A stretch of DNA of 64,000 nt from Pontivivens insulae (lineage in GTDB: Bacteria; Pseudomonadota; Alphaproteobacteria; Rhodobacterales; Rhodobacteraceae), in assembly GCF_900302495.1 (NCBI RefSeq), contig NZ_OMKW01000001.1, positions 62,001-126,000 on the forward strand, written 5' to 3'. The translations under genes and the position numbers were made by a program. Below the pieces are notes generated by a model. That model saw only the letters and a list, made by a program, of their open reading frames with translations, was not told the DNA's origin and did not search any database. Positions 1-11,675 of the stretch are shown in pieces; position 1 is the first letter of the stretch; the number at the start of each line of letters is the position of its first letter.

Positions 1-3000
1 TTTGAGCTTCGAACTGTGCCTGCAACGCTTCCACATTCTTGGCGTCGTTCTCATCTTCCAGCGCCAGCTGCCACCACAGACCCTTGGTCAGCGTCTCGTC
101 CAGCATCTCATCGTCGATGATGGAGCCGGCCTTGACGCCCTTCGGACCCTTAACGGCCTTCTTGCCAGTGATGATGTCGCGCAGACGGGCGTAGATGTTG
201 CGCTCAAGGATCGCGAGTTCGTCGTCCTTATCCCGCTGGAGGCGTTCAACCTCCTCCCGCTCGATCTGCAGAGCACGCTCGTCCTTGTCCACGCCGTGGC
301 GGTTGAACACGCGAACCTCGACCACGGTGCCGTAGTCACCCGGCGGCAAACGCAGGGAGGTATCGCGCACGTCGGACGCCTTCTCACCGAAAATGGCGCG
401 GAGCAGTTTCTCCTCCGGCGTCATCGGGCTTTCGCCCTTCGGCGTGATCTTACCGACGAGGATGTCGCCCGGCCCCACTTCGGCACCGATATAGACGATC
501 CCTGCTTCGTCGAGGTTGCGCAGCGCTTCCTCACCGACGTTCGGGATATCGCGCGTGATCTCCTCCGGCCCCAGCTTAGTATCGCGGGCAGCGACCTCAA
601 ACTCTTCGAGGTGGATAGAGGTGAACACGTCATCCTTCACGATCCGCTCGGAGATCAGGATGGAATCCTCGTAGTTGTAGCCATTCCAAGGCATGAACGC
701 GACAAGCACGTTCTTGCCCAGCGCCAGTTCGCCCAGATCGGTGGACGGACCATCGGCCACAACCTCACCTGCGCGTACGCGGTCACCCACCTTCACCAGT
801 GGACGCTGGTTGATACAGGTGTTCTGGTTGGAACGCTGGAACTTGCGCAGACGGTAGATGTCGACGCCTGCATCGCCCGGATCCAGATCGCCCGACGCGC
901 GGACAACAATCCGCATCGCATCGACCTGATCCACGACACCCGCCCGGCGCGCCGTGATCGCAGCGCCGGAATCGCGGGCCACAACCTCTTCGATCCCCGT
1001 GCCGACGAACGGCGCTTCCGCCTTCACCAGCGGCACCGCCTGACGTTGCATGTTCGAACCCATCAGCGCGCGGTTCGCGTCATCGTTCTCAAGGAATGGG
1101 ATCAGCGATGCCGCGACAGAGACCAGCTGCTTCGGGCTCACGTCGATCAGGTTGATATTCTCTGGCGGGTTCAGCTCGAACTCACCTGCTGTCCGGGTGG
1201 AGATCAGTTCGTCCGTGAAGGTGCCAGTGTCCGACAGCTTCGCGTTCGCCTGAGCGACCGTGTACCGGCTTTCTTCCGTGGCGGACATGTACTGAACTTC
1301 ATCTGTCACCTGACCGTCCTTGACGACACGGTAGGGTGTTTCAATGAAGCCGTACTTGTTCACACGCGCAAAGGACGCGAGGGAGTTGATCAGACCGATA
1401 TTCGGTCCTTCCGGCGTCTCAATCGGACACATCCGGCCATAGTGGGTCGGGTGAACGTCGCGCACCTCAAAGCCCGCACGCTCCCGCGTCAGGCCGCCCG
1501 GCCCAAGCGCGGACAGGCGACGCTTGTGCGTCACTTCCGACAGCGGGTTCGTCTGGTCCATGAACTGCGACAACTGGGAGGAGCCGAAGAACTCACGCAC
1601 AGCCGCAGCAGCAGGCTTCGCGTTGATCAGATCCTGCGGCATCACCGTGTCGATCTCGACGGAGGACATACGCTCCTTGATCGCACGCTCCATGCGCAGC
1701 AGACCAACGCGGTACTGGTTCTCCATCAGCTCACCGACAGAGCGGACGCGACGGTTGCCCAGGTGGTCGATATCGTCGATCTCACCGTGCCCGTCACGCA
1801 ACTCCACCAGCGCCTTGATGACGGCGATGATGTCTTCCTTGCGCAGCGTGCGCATGGTGTCGGGTGCGTCTAGGTTAAGGCGCATGTTCATCTTCACACG
1901 GCCAACCGCGGAAAGATCGTAACGCTCACTGTCAAAGAACATGGAATCGAACATCGCCGACGCCGCTTCAACGGTCGGCGGCTCGCCCGGACGCATCACC
2001 CGATAGATGTCGAGAAGCGCGGTGTCGCGGTTCATGTTCTTGTCGTTGGACAACGTGTTACGGATATACGGGCCAACATTCACGTGGTCGATATCGAGGG
2101 TCGGGATCTCGTCGTGACCCGCCTCGTTCAGCTCGGCCAACAGATCCTCGGTAATCTCGTCGCCCGCCTCGGCATAGATGTAGCCAGTCTTGGGGTTCAC
2201 GATATCACGCGCCACGAAACGTCCGAAGACATTGTCATATGGCACGAGGATTTCAGTGACAGTGCCTTCGTCGAGCAGCTTTTTCACCGTGCGCGGCGTA
2301 ACCTTCTTGCCCGCTTCGGCAATCAACTCACCGTCGGCAGCGTTGATGATGTCGTGCGTCGGCTTCGTGCCTCGGATACGCTCTGGGAAGAACGGGGTCG
2401 CCCAACCCTTGTCCTTCACATTGCGGAACGTGACCGTGTCATAATAGGCGTCCATGATCCCGTCCTGGTCGAGGCCGAGCGCATAGAGAAGTGTCGTCAC
2501 CGGCAGCTTCCGGCGGCGGTCGATACGCGCGAACACGATGTCTTTCGCGTCGAATTCGAAGTCCAGCCAGGAACCGCGATAGGGAATGATGCGGGATGCA
2601 AACAGCAGCTTACCCGACGCGTGCGTCTTGCCGCGGTCATGGTCGAAGAACACACCCGGGGAACGGTGCATCTGGGAAACGATGACACGCTCCGTTCCGT
2701 TGACCACGAACGTGCCGTTCTCGGTCATCAGCGGCAGATCGCCCATATAGACGTCCTGCTCCTTGATGTCCTTGACCGAGCGTGCCCCGGTATCTTCGTC
2801 CACCTCGAACACGATCAAACGCAGAGTGACTTTCAGCGGTGCGGCATAGGTCATGTCGCGCTGCTGACACTCTTCAACGTCATATTTCGGGTGCTCAAGT
2901 TCGTACTTCACGAACTCAAGGATGGAAGTCTCGTTGAAATCCTTGATCGGGAAAACCGACTGGAAAACGCCCATCAGGCCTTCACCATCCATCGGCTCCA

Positions 3001-3133
3001 GTCCGTCACCGGACTCCAAGAAGAGATCATAGGAAGATTTTTGAACCTCGATCAGGTTCGGCATTTTCGCAACTTCGCGGATCGATCCGTAATATTTACG
3101 GATACGCTTGTGACCGGAGAACGTCTGTACCAT
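1..3133 (-). CDS. rpoB: RNA polymerase beta subunit RpoB (C-terminus beyond window)
   Basis: Catalytic-core beta subunit of DNA-dependent RNA polymerase. About 1044 codons are present from the ATG at 3133 (start [16 protein letters not shown]); the frame stays open to base 1, so roughly the last quarter lies outside. The rifampicin-binding region reads [19 protein letters not shown] around 1530-1590 and is followed by [20 protein letters not shown] and the [13 protein letters not shown] block near 1400-1470, all matching the family; the usual rifampicin-target residues (the Asp in FMDQ, the His in THKRR, the Ser in RLSALG) look wild type. It lies 259 bases downstream of rplL at the end of the ribosomal protein cluster, the usual place. 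rpoC would be expected further left. Confidence 0.98.
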   Translation of the reverse strand, partial: MVQTFSGHKRIRKYYGSIREVAKMPNLIEVQKSSYDLFLESGDGLEPMDGEGLMGVFQSVFPIKDFNETSILEFVKYELEHPKYDVEECQQRDMTYAAPLKVTLRLIVFEVDEDTGARSVKDIKEQDVYMGDLPLMTENGTFVVNGTERVIVSQMHRSPGVFFDHDRGKTHASGKLLFASRIIPYRGSWLDFEFDAKDIVFARIDRRRKLPVTTLLYALGLDQDGIMDAYYDTVTFRNVKDKGWATPFFPERIRGTKPTHDIINAADGELIAEAGKKVTPRTVKKLLDEGTVTEILVPYDNVFGRFVARDIVNPKTGYIYAEAGDEITEDLLAELNEAGHDEIPTLDIDHVNVGPYIRNTLSNDKNMNRDTALLDIYRVMRPGEPPTVEAASAMFDSMFFDSERYDLSAVGRVKMNMRLNLDAPDTMRTLRKEDIIAVIKALVELRDGHGEIDDIDHLGNRRVRSVGELMENQYRVGLLRMERAIKERMSSVEIDTVMPQDLINAKPAAAAVREFFGSSQLSQFMDQTNPLSEVTHKRRLSALGPGGLTRERAGFEVRDVHPTHYGRMCPIETPEGPNIGLINSLASFARVNKYGFIETPYRVVKDGQVTDEVQYMSATEESRYTVAQANAKLSDTGTFTDELISTRTAGEFELNPPENINLIDVSPKQLVSVAASLIPFLENDDANRALMGSNMQRQAVPLVKAEAPFVGTGIEEVVARDSGAAITARRAGVVDQVDAMRIVVRASGDLDPGDAGVDIYRLRKFQRSNQNTCINQRPLVKVGDRVRAGEVVADGPSTDLGELALGKNVLVAFMPWNGYNYEDSILISERIVKDDVFTSIHLEEFEVAARDTKLGPEEITRDIPNVGEEALRNLDEAGIVYIGAEVGPGDILVGKITPKGESPMTPEEKLLRAIFGEKASDVRDTSLRLPPGDYGTVVEVRVFNRHGVDKDERALQIEREEVERLQRDKDDELAILERNIYARLRDIITGKKAVKGPKGVKAGSIIDDEMLDETLTKGLWWQLALEDENDAKNVEALQAQFEAQ

Positions 3134-3392
3134 GCGTGAGTATTCCTCGTGCTGTCCTCGCGCCGAACCGTTGGGCGACGGTTCGGGCGAAAGCCCGTCA
3201 GCGTTGATCATCCCATGCCGTGATGCGGTCCCAAACGCATCAACCCGGATAATCCGCGCCTTTTACGGCCCTCTATTAACGATTGCTAACAAAGGGTCGG
3301 AAAAGAAGCGGTTGAGGCTGGACACGCTCATATGCGCGCCCAGCCCCGATATTTCAACCCCTGACGATATCGCCAAGAGTTTCACAAGAAGA

Positions 3393-3773
3393 TTACTTGA
3401 GCTCGACTTCTGCGCCAGCTGCTTCCAGCTTGCCCTTGATGTCTTCTGCTTCTTCCTTGGAAACCTGCTCTTTGACAGCTTTGCCGCCAGCTTCGACCAG
3501 TTCCTTGGCTTCTTTGAGGCCGAGGCCGGTGATGCCACGAACTTCCTTGATCACGTTGATCTTCTTGTCGCCAGCGGACTTGAGGATCACGTCGAACTCG
3601 GTCTGCTCTTCAGCAGCCGCGCCAGCGTCGCCACCAGCAGGGCCAGCCATCATGACGGCGCCACCGGCAGCCGGCTCGATGCCGTACTCGTCTTTGAGGA
3701 TGTTCTTCAGTTCAGCAGCTTCGAGAAGGGTCAGGCCCACGATCTCTTCTGCGAGTTTCTTGAGGTCAGCCAT
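3393..3773 (-). CDS. rplL: 50S ribosomal protein L7/L12
   Basis: Stalk protein of the large ribosomal subunit that recruits translation GTPases. The 126 residues have the normal layout: an N-terminal dimerisation part ([22 protein letters not shown]), an Ala/Gly-rich hinge at about 38-57, and the globular C-terminal domain with [17 protein letters not shown]. It follows rplJ by 81 bases, and rpoB begins 259 bases further on. The long rplL-rpoB gap is usual in bacteria and often holds an RNA-processing or attenuation site; no definite one could be assigned here. Confidence 0.98.
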   Translation of the reverse strand: MADLKKLAEEIVGLTLLEAAELKNILKDEYGIEPAAGGAVMMAGPAGGDAGAAAEEQTEFDVILKSAGDKKINVIKEVRGITGLGLKEAKELVEAGGKAVKEQVSKEEAEDIKGKLEAAGAEVELK

Positions 3774-3854
3774 TTGTCTGTTCCTATACGTTCAGTTCTG
3801 TAAGGTCCGGGTCGGGAAGTTATGCCCAACACCGTCCCCTCGTTTGCCTTTGAC

Positions 3855-4370
3855 TTACGCCGCTTCGCGCTCTTCCAGCGTCGACAGGATCGACGCGATG
3901 TTGGAAGCCGGTGCGCCGATTGCGCCTGCGATGTTGGAAGCCGGTGCGCCCAGGCACGCCACGACGGAAGCAATAAGCTCCTCGCGGGACGGCATGGCTG
4001 CAACAGCTTTGACACCTGCCGGATCGAGCAGTTCACCGCCCATCGCGCCGCCAATGACCTGAAGTTTGTCATTGGACTTTGCGAACTCCTCAACCGCCTT
4101 GGCCGCAGCCACGGGGTCTTCGGAATAGGCGAAAACAGTCATCCCGGTCAGAAGGTCCCCAACGGGTTGGGCGGGGGTGCCTTCCAGGGCGATCTTGGCG
4201 AGCCGGTTCTTGGCGACACGCACTGCACCACCGGCCTCACGGACGGCTGTGCGGAACGCAGTCATTTCGGCAACTGAGAGGCCGGTGTAGTGCGAAACCA
4301 CAACGACGCCAGAGTCCGTGAAGACTTGGTTGAGCTCTGCTACAACCGCTTCTTTTTGGGCTCTATCCAC
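3855..4370 (-). CDS. rplJ: 50S ribosomal protein L10
   Basis: Base of the L7/L12 stalk. The start is a GTG at 4370 ([17 protein letters not shown]), matching the family N-terminus; length 171 residues is normal. The C-terminal L7/L12-binding tail contains an 11-residue in-frame duplication ([11 protein letters not shown] followed by [11 protein letters not shown]), coded by two 23-base direct repeats at 3895-3917 and 3928-3950. Preceded by a long untranslated leader (4371-4663), consistent with autoregulation by the L10-L12 complex known in other bacteria. Confidence 0.97.
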   Translation of the reverse strand: MDRAQKEAVVAELNQVFTDSGVVVVSHYTGLSVAEMTAFRTAVREAGGAVRVAKNRLAKIALEGTPAQPVGDLLTGMTVFAYSEDPVAAAKAVEEFAKSNDKLQVIGGAMGGELLDPAGVKAVAAMPSREELIASVVACLGAPASNIAGAIGAPASNIASILSTLEEREAA

Positions 4371-4663
4371 AGTATTGCTCCAAATTATGGTGAGGCTTTT
4401 AACGGCCCCACCGGCTCAGTTTGAAGGGCGCGAACGCCCCTCCCTTGGGTTCCCGTCCGGGGTCCCGCCAAGACCTGCGCCCGAAGGCTCAGAACTCAAC
4501 ATGTCCCCCGTCTATGGCAGGGTTTAACGACTCCATATGAAGCCCACCCACCGTCTCGGACGGATGAGGCCACCTGTCTGGTCAACCAGCCGGTTTGGCC
4601 CCGGAACATCCCCGCATGGTGCAGGGAATGTCGTTGCGCAAGCCCGAGGGCCTACGCGAATGC
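4371..4663 (-). promoter_or_regulatory. probable rplJ (L10) mRNA leader
   Basis: A 293-base stretch without a gene between rplA and rplJ in an otherwise tight operon. This is the standard place of the L10 leader, to which the L10-L12 complex binds. Visible structure: a hairpin at 4389-4412 close to the rplJ start (8 bp with one wobble) and a GGGCG/CGCCC hairpin near 4425-4438. The assignment is by position and structure only; a promoter inside the gap is equally possible. Confidence 0.45.
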
Positions 4664-5362
4664 TTACTCAGCCGTCGCGTCTGCGACGTCAATCTTCACA
4701 CCCGGGCCCATCGTGGACGCCAGTGCGATCGACTTCACATAAGTGCCCTTGGCACCGGAAGGCTTCGCCTTGTTCACAGCAGAGATGAATGCTTTCACAT
4801 TCGCCTCGATTGCATCCGCTTCGAACGAAGCTTTGCCAACGCCTGCGTGCACGACGCCGGCTTTTTCTGCCTTGAACTGAACTTCACCGCCCTTGGCCGC
4901 TTCGACAGCTGCTGTCACATCCATCGTGACGGTGCCAACACGCGGGTTCGGCATCAGGTTGCGCGGGCCGAGGATCTTACCCAGACGACCAACGATCGGC
5001 ATCATATCCGGGGTCGCGATGCAGCGGTCAAAGTTGATGTTGCCGGCCTGAACCTGCTCCATCAGATCTTCTGCACCAACGACGTCCGCACCAGCTGCCT
5101 GAGCTTCCTCAGCCTTCGGGCCACGAGCGAACACTGCAACGCGCACGGTTTTGCCCGTGCCGGATGGCAGGGTCACAACGCCACGAACCATCTGGTCCGC
5201 GTGGCGAGGATCAACGCCGAGGTTCATCGAGATCTCGATGGTCTCGTCAAACTTCGCCGTAGCGTTGGATTTCACCAGAGCAACCGCGTCGGACACCGAC
5301 AGGTTGGATTTGTTTTCAAAGGCTGCCTTTGCAGCCGTCATGCGCTTACCGAGCTTAGCCAT
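4664..5362 (-). CDS. rplA: 50S ribosomal protein L1
   Basis: L1-stalk protein that moves deacylated tRNA and, in many bacteria, represses its own rplKA mRNA. The 232 residues start [16 protein letters not shown] and include the RNA-binding signature [17 protein letters not shown]. The ATG at 5362 overlaps the last base of rplK, so the two are translationally coupled. Normal length. Confidence 0.98.
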   Translation of the reverse strand: MAKLGKRMTAAKAAFENKSNLSVSDAVALVKSNATAKFDETIEISMNLGVDPRHADQMVRGVVTLPSGTGKTVRVAVFARGPKAEEAQAAGADVVGAEDLMEQVQAGNINFDRCIATPDMMPIVGRLGKILGPRNLMPNPRVGTVTMDVTAAVEAAKGGEVQFKAEKAGVVHAGVGKASFEADAIEANVKAFISAVNKAKPSGAKGTYVKSIALASTMGPGVKIDVADATAE

Positions 5363-5787
5363 TACTTCACCTCGATGCCCATCGACCGGGCGGAGCCCAG
5401 GATGATCTGCATTGCGCCGTCGATATCGTTCGCGTTGAGGTCCTTCATCTTGGCCTCCGCGATCTCACGCACCTGCTTAACGGTCACGGTGCCTGCAACT
5501 TCCTTGGACGGGTTGTTGGCGCCGGACTTCAGCTTCGCAGCTTTCTTCAGATAGTAAGACGCAGGCGGCGTCTTGATTTCCATCGTGAAAGACTTGTCGA
5601 CGTAATATGTGATGACGGTCGGGCACGGTGCACCGGCTTCCATCTCCTGCGTCTTGGCGTTGAACGCCTTACAGAATTCCATGATGTTGATGCCGCGCTG
5701 ACCCAGCGCCGGGCCCACTGGCGGGGACGGGTTCGCTTTGCCTGCGGGCACTTGCAGCTTCAGCTGCCCTGCTACCTTCTTGGCCAT
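5362..5787 (-). CDS. rplK: 50S ribosomal protein L11
   Basis: GTPase-centre protein of the large subunit that binds 23S rRNA helices 43-44. The 141 residues begin [32 protein letters not shown], the canonical N-terminus with its proline-rich segment. It lies 116 bases downstream of nusG and overlaps rplA by one base. No unusual residues seen. Confidence 0.98.
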   Translation of the reverse strand: MAKKVAGQLKLQVPAGKANPSPPVGPALGQRGINIMEFCKAFNAKTQEMEAGAPCPTVITYYVDKSFTMEIKTPPASYYLKKAAKLKSGANNPSKEVAGTVTVKQVREIAEAKMKDLNANDIDGAMQIILGSARSMGIEVK

Positions 5788-5903
5788 AGTGGCCTCCTTG
5801 CTCTCACGCCGTCAGGTCGCGACCGTCAGGCTCTTCGTGATGCGGTCCGGTTCGGTGCGCGCGCGCGCCTCGCCTCCCGCGGGATTGCCCCGAAGGGCCA
5901 CGG

Positions 5904-6437
5904 TTATTCGCCTTTGCGAACCTGCGTGTATTCCAGCTCGACCGGAGTTGCCCGGCCAAAGATCGAAACCGTCACCTTCAGACGCTGGTTCTCGTCATCC
6001 ACTTCCTCAACCATGCCCGAGAAGCTCTCGAACGGGCCGTCTGTGACGGTAATCTGCTCACCAACATCAAAGGTGATCAGGGTACGTGGCTTCTCGACAC
6101 CTTCCTGAACGGTCTGGGTGATGCGATCAACCTCTGCCTGACGCAGGGGGATCGGCTTGCCCATTGGGCCGAGGAAGCCCGTGACCCGGTTGGTGTCGTT
6201 CACGAGGTGATAGGCGCGATCAGTCATATCCATCTTCACCAGGACATAACCGGGCATGAAGCGCTTCTCTGTCTCGACCTTCTTGCCGCGACGCACTTCC
6301 ATGACCGTCTCAGTGGGAACGAGAACCTCTTCGATCTCGTCTTCCATCTCGTTCTGGGCCACCTGCTCCATGATCGATTCGGCAACCTTCTTCTCGAAGT
6401 TCGAGAGAACGTGCACCGTGTACCACCGCATCGCCAT
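5904..6437 (-). CDS. nusG: transcription termination/antitermination protein NusG
   Basis: Elongation factor that binds RNA polymerase beta-prime and couples it to Rho or the ribosome. 177 residues: NGN domain (MRWYTVHVLSNFEKKVAESI, MPGYVLVKMDM) in about 1-115, then a C-terminal KOW domain (GEQITVTDGPFESFSGMVEEV). Start taken at 6437 (MAMRWYTV); the ATG two codons on is equally possible. The upstream gap to secE is 161 bases. Confidence 0.97.
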   Translation of the reverse strand: MAMRWYTVHVLSNFEKKVAESIMEQVAQNEMEDEIEEVLVPTETVMEVRRGKKVETEKRFMPGYVLVKMDMTDRAYHLVNDTNRVTGFLGPMGKPIPLRQAEVDRITQTVQEGVEKPRTLITFDVGEQITVTDGPFESFSGMVEEVDDENQRLKVTVSIFGRATPVELEYTQVRKGE

Positions 6438-6598
6438 GTCGCGCTTACCTCAATCTCACCCGCAATTCGGGCGCTTAACCATTGTCCCCCAAACAAAATC
6501 CGGCGCGCCGTCCGAATCGAGCGCGCCGTGACTGTCTGGAATTAGGTGGCGTGTACCGCCCGCGGGATCGAAGATCAACCGCCCGCGCGGAGAAACCG

Positions 6599-6784
6599 TT
6601 AGAGAATTGCTTGAAGGCCAAGCTGAATCAGCTGATCCACCAGAAAAAAGAAGATCGCCGCAATCGTGGCCATCACGAATACCATTGCCGTGGTCAACGC
6701 GACTTCGCGACGGGTCGGCCAGACAACTTTCGCGGTCTCACCACGAACCTGCTGAATGAACTGGAATGGATTCGTGCGCGCCAT
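6599..6784 (-). CDS. secE: preprotein translocase subunit SecE
   Basis: Small essential subunit of the SecYEG channel in the inner membrane. With the start at 6784 (MARTNPFQFIQQVRGETAKVVWP) the protein has 61 residues and one transmembrane helix at about 30-52. The amphipathic segment VRGETAKVVWPTRREV before the helix is the SecE signature. An in-frame ATG six codons upstream is less likely. It lies between tRNA-Trp and nusG, as in most bacteria. Confidence 0.96.
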   Translation of the reverse strand: MARTNPFQFIQQVRGETAKVVWPTRREVALTTAMVFVMATIAAIFFFLVDQLIQLGLQAIL

Positions 6785-6811
6785 CGCGTCTCTCCCTCTC
6801 AAGCGTCGAAC

Positions 6812-6887
6812 TGGCAGGGGCAGCAGGACTCGAACCCGCGACCCTCGGTTTTGGAGACCGATGCTCTACCAACTGAGCTATACCCCT
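6812..6887 (-). tRNA. tRNA-Trp (anticodon CCA)
   Basis: A 76-base cloverleaf including an encoded 3' CCA. The acceptor stem AGGGGTA pairs with TGCCCCT, the D arm AGCTCAGTTGGTAGAGC and T arm GGGTTCGAGTCC are canonical, and the anticodon loop CTCCAAA gives CCA. The tRNA-Trp/secE/nusG order is a common bacterial arrangement. Confidence 0.97.
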
Positions 6888-7063
6888 TTAAGGTCCGGTC
6901 CGACGAACAGTGAGTTACGTGCTTTGACAGCGGTGTGCAAGGCCTGCCGTACGCTTGGAAAGCGCTTACAATCACAAAAGCTAAAGCCAGCGCAAATTTC
7001 TACTTGAGGTTGTAGTCCGGAATGTGGCTAGATTGTGGCAAGACGTAGCCGGGGGTATATCAC

Positions 7064-7438
7064 ATGTCAGCACTGCAGTTCCGCTTTCATCCAATCTTCG
7101 CGGCTTTGTTCCTTGGTATTGCCTCGGCTCCGTTGGCGCTGTCCTTATTGGAGAATGACAATGCGGTCGCAGCAGAGCGTCAGGCCCATGTCGAGCTTCA
7201 GACGTTTCAGTTCAAGCGCGTGCAGGCGGCAATGGCCGTGGTGGAAAGTGAGAACCGTCCGGGCAGCGCACCGCGCGTTGCGCAGATCGCGGACCCGATG
7301 GCGCCAGGCTATCGCTGGCTTCTGACCGGCGACGTCCCTTCTGCCCCGTCTATGCTGATGATGTTTGAGCCGGACCCAGTTCAGGTCGCATTCACCGGAC
7401 CGATTGCGCCAATGGGAACAACCGCCCTGACCGAATGA
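7064..7438 (+). CDS. small exported or membrane-anchored protein of unknown function
   Basis: Not recognised. 124 residues with an N-terminal hydrophobic segment (FAALFLGIASAPLALSLL, about 11-28) that could be a signal peptide or single anchor, followed by a soluble part rich in Ala, Pro and Met. It stands alone on the plus strand between tuf and tRNA-Trp, both on the minus strand, and is followed by its own terminator-like hairpin, which supports it being a real gene. Start at 7064 from the ATG nearest the hydrophobic segment. Confidence 0.65.
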   Translation: MSALQFRFHPIFAALFLGIASAPLALSLLENDNAVAAERQAHVELQTFQFKRVQAAMAVVESENRPGSAPRVAQIADPMAPGYRWLLTGDVPSAPSMLMMFEPDPVQVAFTGPIAPMGTTALTE

Positions 7439-7462
7439 TTCTCCCGTCCCTGGGAATCTGAA

Positions 7463-7493
7463 AGGCTCTCGTGCGCCGTGCGAGGGCCTTTTT
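7463..7493 (+). terminator. intrinsic terminator of the 7064-7438 gene
   Basis: Stem AGGCTCTCG / CGAGGGCCT (with mismatch or wobble) closing a short loop and followed by TTTTT, 25 bases after the stop codon of the plus-strand gene. Confidence 0.7.
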
Positions 7494-7509
7494 GCTGTCC
7501 GCCATGAAC

Positions 7510-7545
7510 AAAAAACCGCCGCGCCCTTTTCGGGGCGCGGCGGCG
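7510..7545 (-). terminator. intrinsic terminator of tuf
   Basis: Read on the minus strand: a GC-rich stem (CCGCCGCGCCC with its complement, loop GAAAA) followed by a run of T. It lies 28 bases after the tuf stop and is back to back with the plus-strand terminator. Confidence 0.85.
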
Positions 7546-7572
7546 TGAACTCTCTGCCCTGAGGGGCGAGGA

Positions 7573-8748
<1,176 letters not shown>

Positions 8749-8906
8749 GCTCAGTTCCCATATTTGCGATGGAATGTGGTCGTCTGGCGCGGAGATAGTC
8801 CATTCAGGGTTGTCGGGGCAAGGGGGATTCGTGTGACGATCCTGCATGCGCAGCACCAGCGGCACAGCAACCAATTGTAACGGACAGGCTTTGCCAACGA
8901 TTGGCT

Positions 8907-8980
8907 TGGAGCGGGCGGCGGGAATCGAACCCGCACGTTCAGCTTGGAAGGCTGACAGGCTACCACTACATCACGCCCGC
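8907..8980 (-). tRNA. tRNA-Gly (anticodon TCC)
   Basis: A 74-base cloverleaf including CCA. Acceptor GCGGGCG pairs with CGCCCGC, the T arm is GGGTTCGATTCCC, and the anticodon stem TCAGC/GCTGA encloses loop CTTCCAA, giving TCC. It lies upstream of tuf on the same strand, a pairing known from several bacterial groups. Confidence 0.97.
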
Positions 8981-9026
8981 TTCGCGCACAGGTATTAGGC
9001 GGGAGCGCGGCGGTGTGCAAGCGGCT

Positions 9027-9869
9027 TCATGCCTGAATTACGCGCTGTCCCTGTTCGCCCAATCCCGCAGCACCCAGACGCAACTGATCGCCATCACGCA
9101 GAAAGCGTTGCGGACGGAATCCCATACCAACCCCTTCCGGCGTTCCCGTGGCGATGACAGTTCCGGGGCGCAGGACCATATGGCGCGAAAGCCAGACCAG
9201 TATCTCAACCACGCCGAAGATCATGTCCGATGTGTTCGAGGCTTGCATCCGTTCGCCATTTAAGTCGGTCCAAAGGTCGATATCCTGCGGATCGGCCACC
9301 TCCTCGGCGCTGAGCAGCCAGGGCCCGACAGGACCAAAGCCCGGACCAGATTTTCCAACGATCCAATGGCCTGCCGTTTCCAGTTGCCATGACCGTTCGG
9401 AGATGTCGTTGACCAAGCAGTAACCTGCGACATGGTCCAGCGCGGTGGCCTCGCTCAATTGATAGGCCTCTGTGCCGATCACGACCCCCAACTCGACTTC
9501 CCAATCAGCCTTGATCGCATGACGGGGGAGGATGAGGTCATCGTCTGGGCCTGCCAAAGCCGAGCTGGCCTTGGAAAAGATGATCGGCTGGGCCGGCGGC
9601 TCCATACCGGATTCGCGCGCATGTTTTGCATAGTTCAGACCCACGCACAGAAAGTCAGGCACATCCAGGACACACGGTCCAATCCGGGCCTCAACGCCGA
9701 TGGGCGGCAGCGTGGCCGGGTCGAGCGCGCGCAGCCGGTCCATCGTGGCAGGCAGTAGAGAGCCCCCTCCGACCCGGCGTATATATTGGGAGACATCCCG
9801 CAAGACGCCGTCCTGATCCATCATTGCAGCACGCTCGCGCCCGCGTTCACCAACATTCATTAGCCGCAT
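9027..9869 (-). CDS. fumarylacetoacetate hydrolase family protein
   Basis: 280 residues. The C-terminal FAH domain (about 70-278) is clear: VGLNYAKHARESGMEPPAQPIIFSK, the metal-ligand block DWEVELGVVIG, and the C-terminal segment RPGTVIATGTPEGVGMG. Members cleave C-C bonds next to carbonyls, decarboxylate or hydrate dienoates; the substrate cannot be told from sequence. The neighbours (tRNA-Gly, chemotaxis transducer) give no pathway hint. Start MRLMNVGERGRERAAMM is plausible but not certain. Confidence 0.88.
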   Translation of the reverse strand: MRLMNVGERGRERAAMMDQDGVLRDVSQYIRRVGGGSLLPATMDRLRALDPATLPPIGVEARIGPCVLDVPDFLCVGLNYAKHARESGMEPPAQPIIFSKASSALAGPDDDLILPRHAIKADWEVELGVVIGTEAYQLSEATALDHVAGYCLVNDISERSWQLETAGHWIVGKSGPGFGPVGPWLLSAEEVADPQDIDLWTDLNGERMQASNTSDMIFGVVEILVWLSRHMVLRPGTVIATGTPEGVGMGFRPQRFLRDGDQLRLGAAGLGEQGQRVIQA

Positions 9870-9931
9870 GGATCACACCCCTCTTGTTCTGGTGGGAAAA
9901 CACTGCCGCTTTATGGACAACACGCAAGCCT

Positions 9932-11605
9932 TCAGGCCGACTTTGCCTCATCAAGCGCTGTGGTGGATCCGTCCTCAAAATGTGCTGTCAGCGCGGTAAG
10001 CGCTGCGATGTCCTTGCGCATCCGCGCCGATGCCACGGATGACCTTTGGGCGGCCGCGGCGTTTTCCTGGGTCTTCCCGTCCAGCACGCCAAGCCCGGAA
10101 GAGATTTCTTCGACCCGCTGGGCCTGAAGACGACAGGCACCCGCGATGTCCTGCACGGCAGTGCTGACTTCAGCTGTGATACTGGCGATGGCGCTCAACA
10201 CATCACCGGTCTCTTCCACCAACTGACCGCCGCGAGCCGATTGTTCGCTGTTGCGTGAGATCAGCGTGCTGATATCGCGCGCAGCATCAGCACTCCGCCG
10301 GGCCAATGTGCGCACTTCTGCGGCCACAACGGCGAACCCCCGTCCGGCCTCGCCCGCACGTGCTGCCTCCACCGCGGCATTTAGTGCCAGAAGATTGGTC
10401 TGAAATGCGATGGAATCGATGGTCGTCACGATCCGCGCCATCTCCCCAGCGTCCTTAACCATGCCGCTGACGACCTGTTGCGCATCACGCGCCACACTGA
10501 CACCGGCCTGCGCACGCGCCGCCATCTTGCGGCTCAATTCACCGGCGCGTTCGGCCGATTCGGCATTCTCACTGACACCGTTGGAAATCTCCTCAACAGT
10601 CTCGGTTGTTTTGCCCACACTCTGCGATTGTTCCTCACTACGACTGGCAAGCTCCCGCGCCTGCCCCCGCATCGCAACCGCAGCCTGATTGACACGATCT
10701 GCCACGGATCGCATTGCTTCGAGCAAACGTGACAGGCGCCGGATCGAGCCGTTCAACTCCACCCGCGTATCCTCAAAGGCGGGCGGCAGTGTCAGTTCCA
10801 ATTCCTGACCAATCGCCCCTTCCGACAGCTGTTGCAGCGCGCGTGTTACATGACCCAGCGCCTTGATATTTGCCGTCTGATCATTGACGACCACGATCAG
10901 GCCCAGCAATTCACCCTCAACCGATAGGACGGGCGAAATCGACATATCGACCCAAACCTTTGGGCCGTTTTCGCCACGCATTTGAACCAATTCAGTCAGA
11001 CGCGCACCGTCCTTGGCCCGCATGATGGCGTGGGATGACCAATCTCCGTTCACTTCAAACTCGTTCAGATACCGTCCGACGAGCGTTTTGCGATCCACGG
11101 CCAGCAGTTCTGCCATGGCGGGGCTCGCATCCTTCACCCGACCTGTAAGGTCCAGATGCAGCCCTGCGCACACATCCCCCAAGGCGAACGCGATTGAATT
11201 GCGCGCATATTCCTGAACGCGCGAGGCAGTCCGGTCTGTGACCATGGCCATGACCCTGCGTGGCACACTCTCGCCGCTGGGCGGCAGCCGCAGCATTGTA
11301 ACCGAAACATAGAGCCGCGCCCCTGAGGGGAGTGTCAGACGCTTTTCCAGCAACGCGCATTCGCTGTTGTCATCACCGTCGAACCAGACAGCCTCTTTCC
11401 CTGTCGCAAGTCTGAGATCCGCAATCAGCTTTCCAACCAGATCGTCTGGCGAACACTGAAGCAAGGCGCATAGAGGCTCGTTAACCTCGACAATGCGCAT
11501 ATCCATGCCGCACCAGAGCATGGGAATATGTTCGTCGATCGCAGCCATCAGACCACGGCGCGACCGCATGGCGCTCGGGGGTTTGGGTCGCATCCACCTG
11601 CGCAC
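9932..11605 (-). CDS. cytoplasmic PAS-PAS methyl-accepting chemotaxis protein
   Basis: Chemotaxis or aerotaxis transducer signalling to CheA/CheW. No transmembrane segment is visible, so it is probably cytosolic. Two PAS-like domains (about residues 25-130 and 140-245 from this start) are followed by a coiled-coil methylation region and the conserved signalling tip [20 protein letters not shown] continuing [21 protein letters not shown] (about 396-438). Start chosen at a GTG (11605) with AGGAG eight bases upstream; the frame is open further to 11632 (TTG/ATG). No che genes lie nearby, so it is an orphan transducer. PAS ligand (haem, flavin or other) unknown. Confidence 0.9.
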   Translation of the reverse strand: MRRWMRPKPPSAMRSRRGLMAAIDEHIPMLWCGMDMRIVEVNEPLCALLQCSPDDLVGKLIADLRLATGKEAVWFDGDDNSECALLEKRLTLPSGARLYVSVTMLRLPPSGESVPRRVMAMVTDRTASRVQEYARNSIAFALGDVCAGLHLDLTGRVKDASPAMAELLAVDRKTLVGRYLNEFEVNGDWSSHAIMRAKDGARLTELVQMRGENGPKVWVDMSISPVLSVEGELLGLIVVVNDQTANIKALGHVTRALQQLSEGAIGQELELTLPPAFEDTRVELNGSIRRLSRLLEAMRSVADRVNQAAVAMRGQARELASRSEEQSQSVGKTTETVEEISNGVSENAESAERAGELSRKMAARAQAGVSVARDAQQVVSGMVKDAGEMARIVTTIDSIAFQTNLLALNAAVEAARAGEAGRGFAVVAAEVRTLARRSADAARDISTLISRNSEQSARGGQLVEETGDVLSAIASITAEVSTAVQDIAGACRLQAQRVEEISSGLGVLDGKTQENAAAAQRSSVASARMRKDIAALTALTAHFEDGSTTALDEAKSA

Positions 11606-11675
11606 TGCACACACTCCTAAAACCGGCATCAACCCGGTTGGAGCTACCTCGCAAAGGTAGTGAAAGCGTTAAGGC

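Noticed and set aside
2..1873. 623-codon open frame on the plus strand
   Set aside because: It is antisense to rpoB, whose translation matches the family throughout including the rifampicin region; long mirror frames are common at this GC content.
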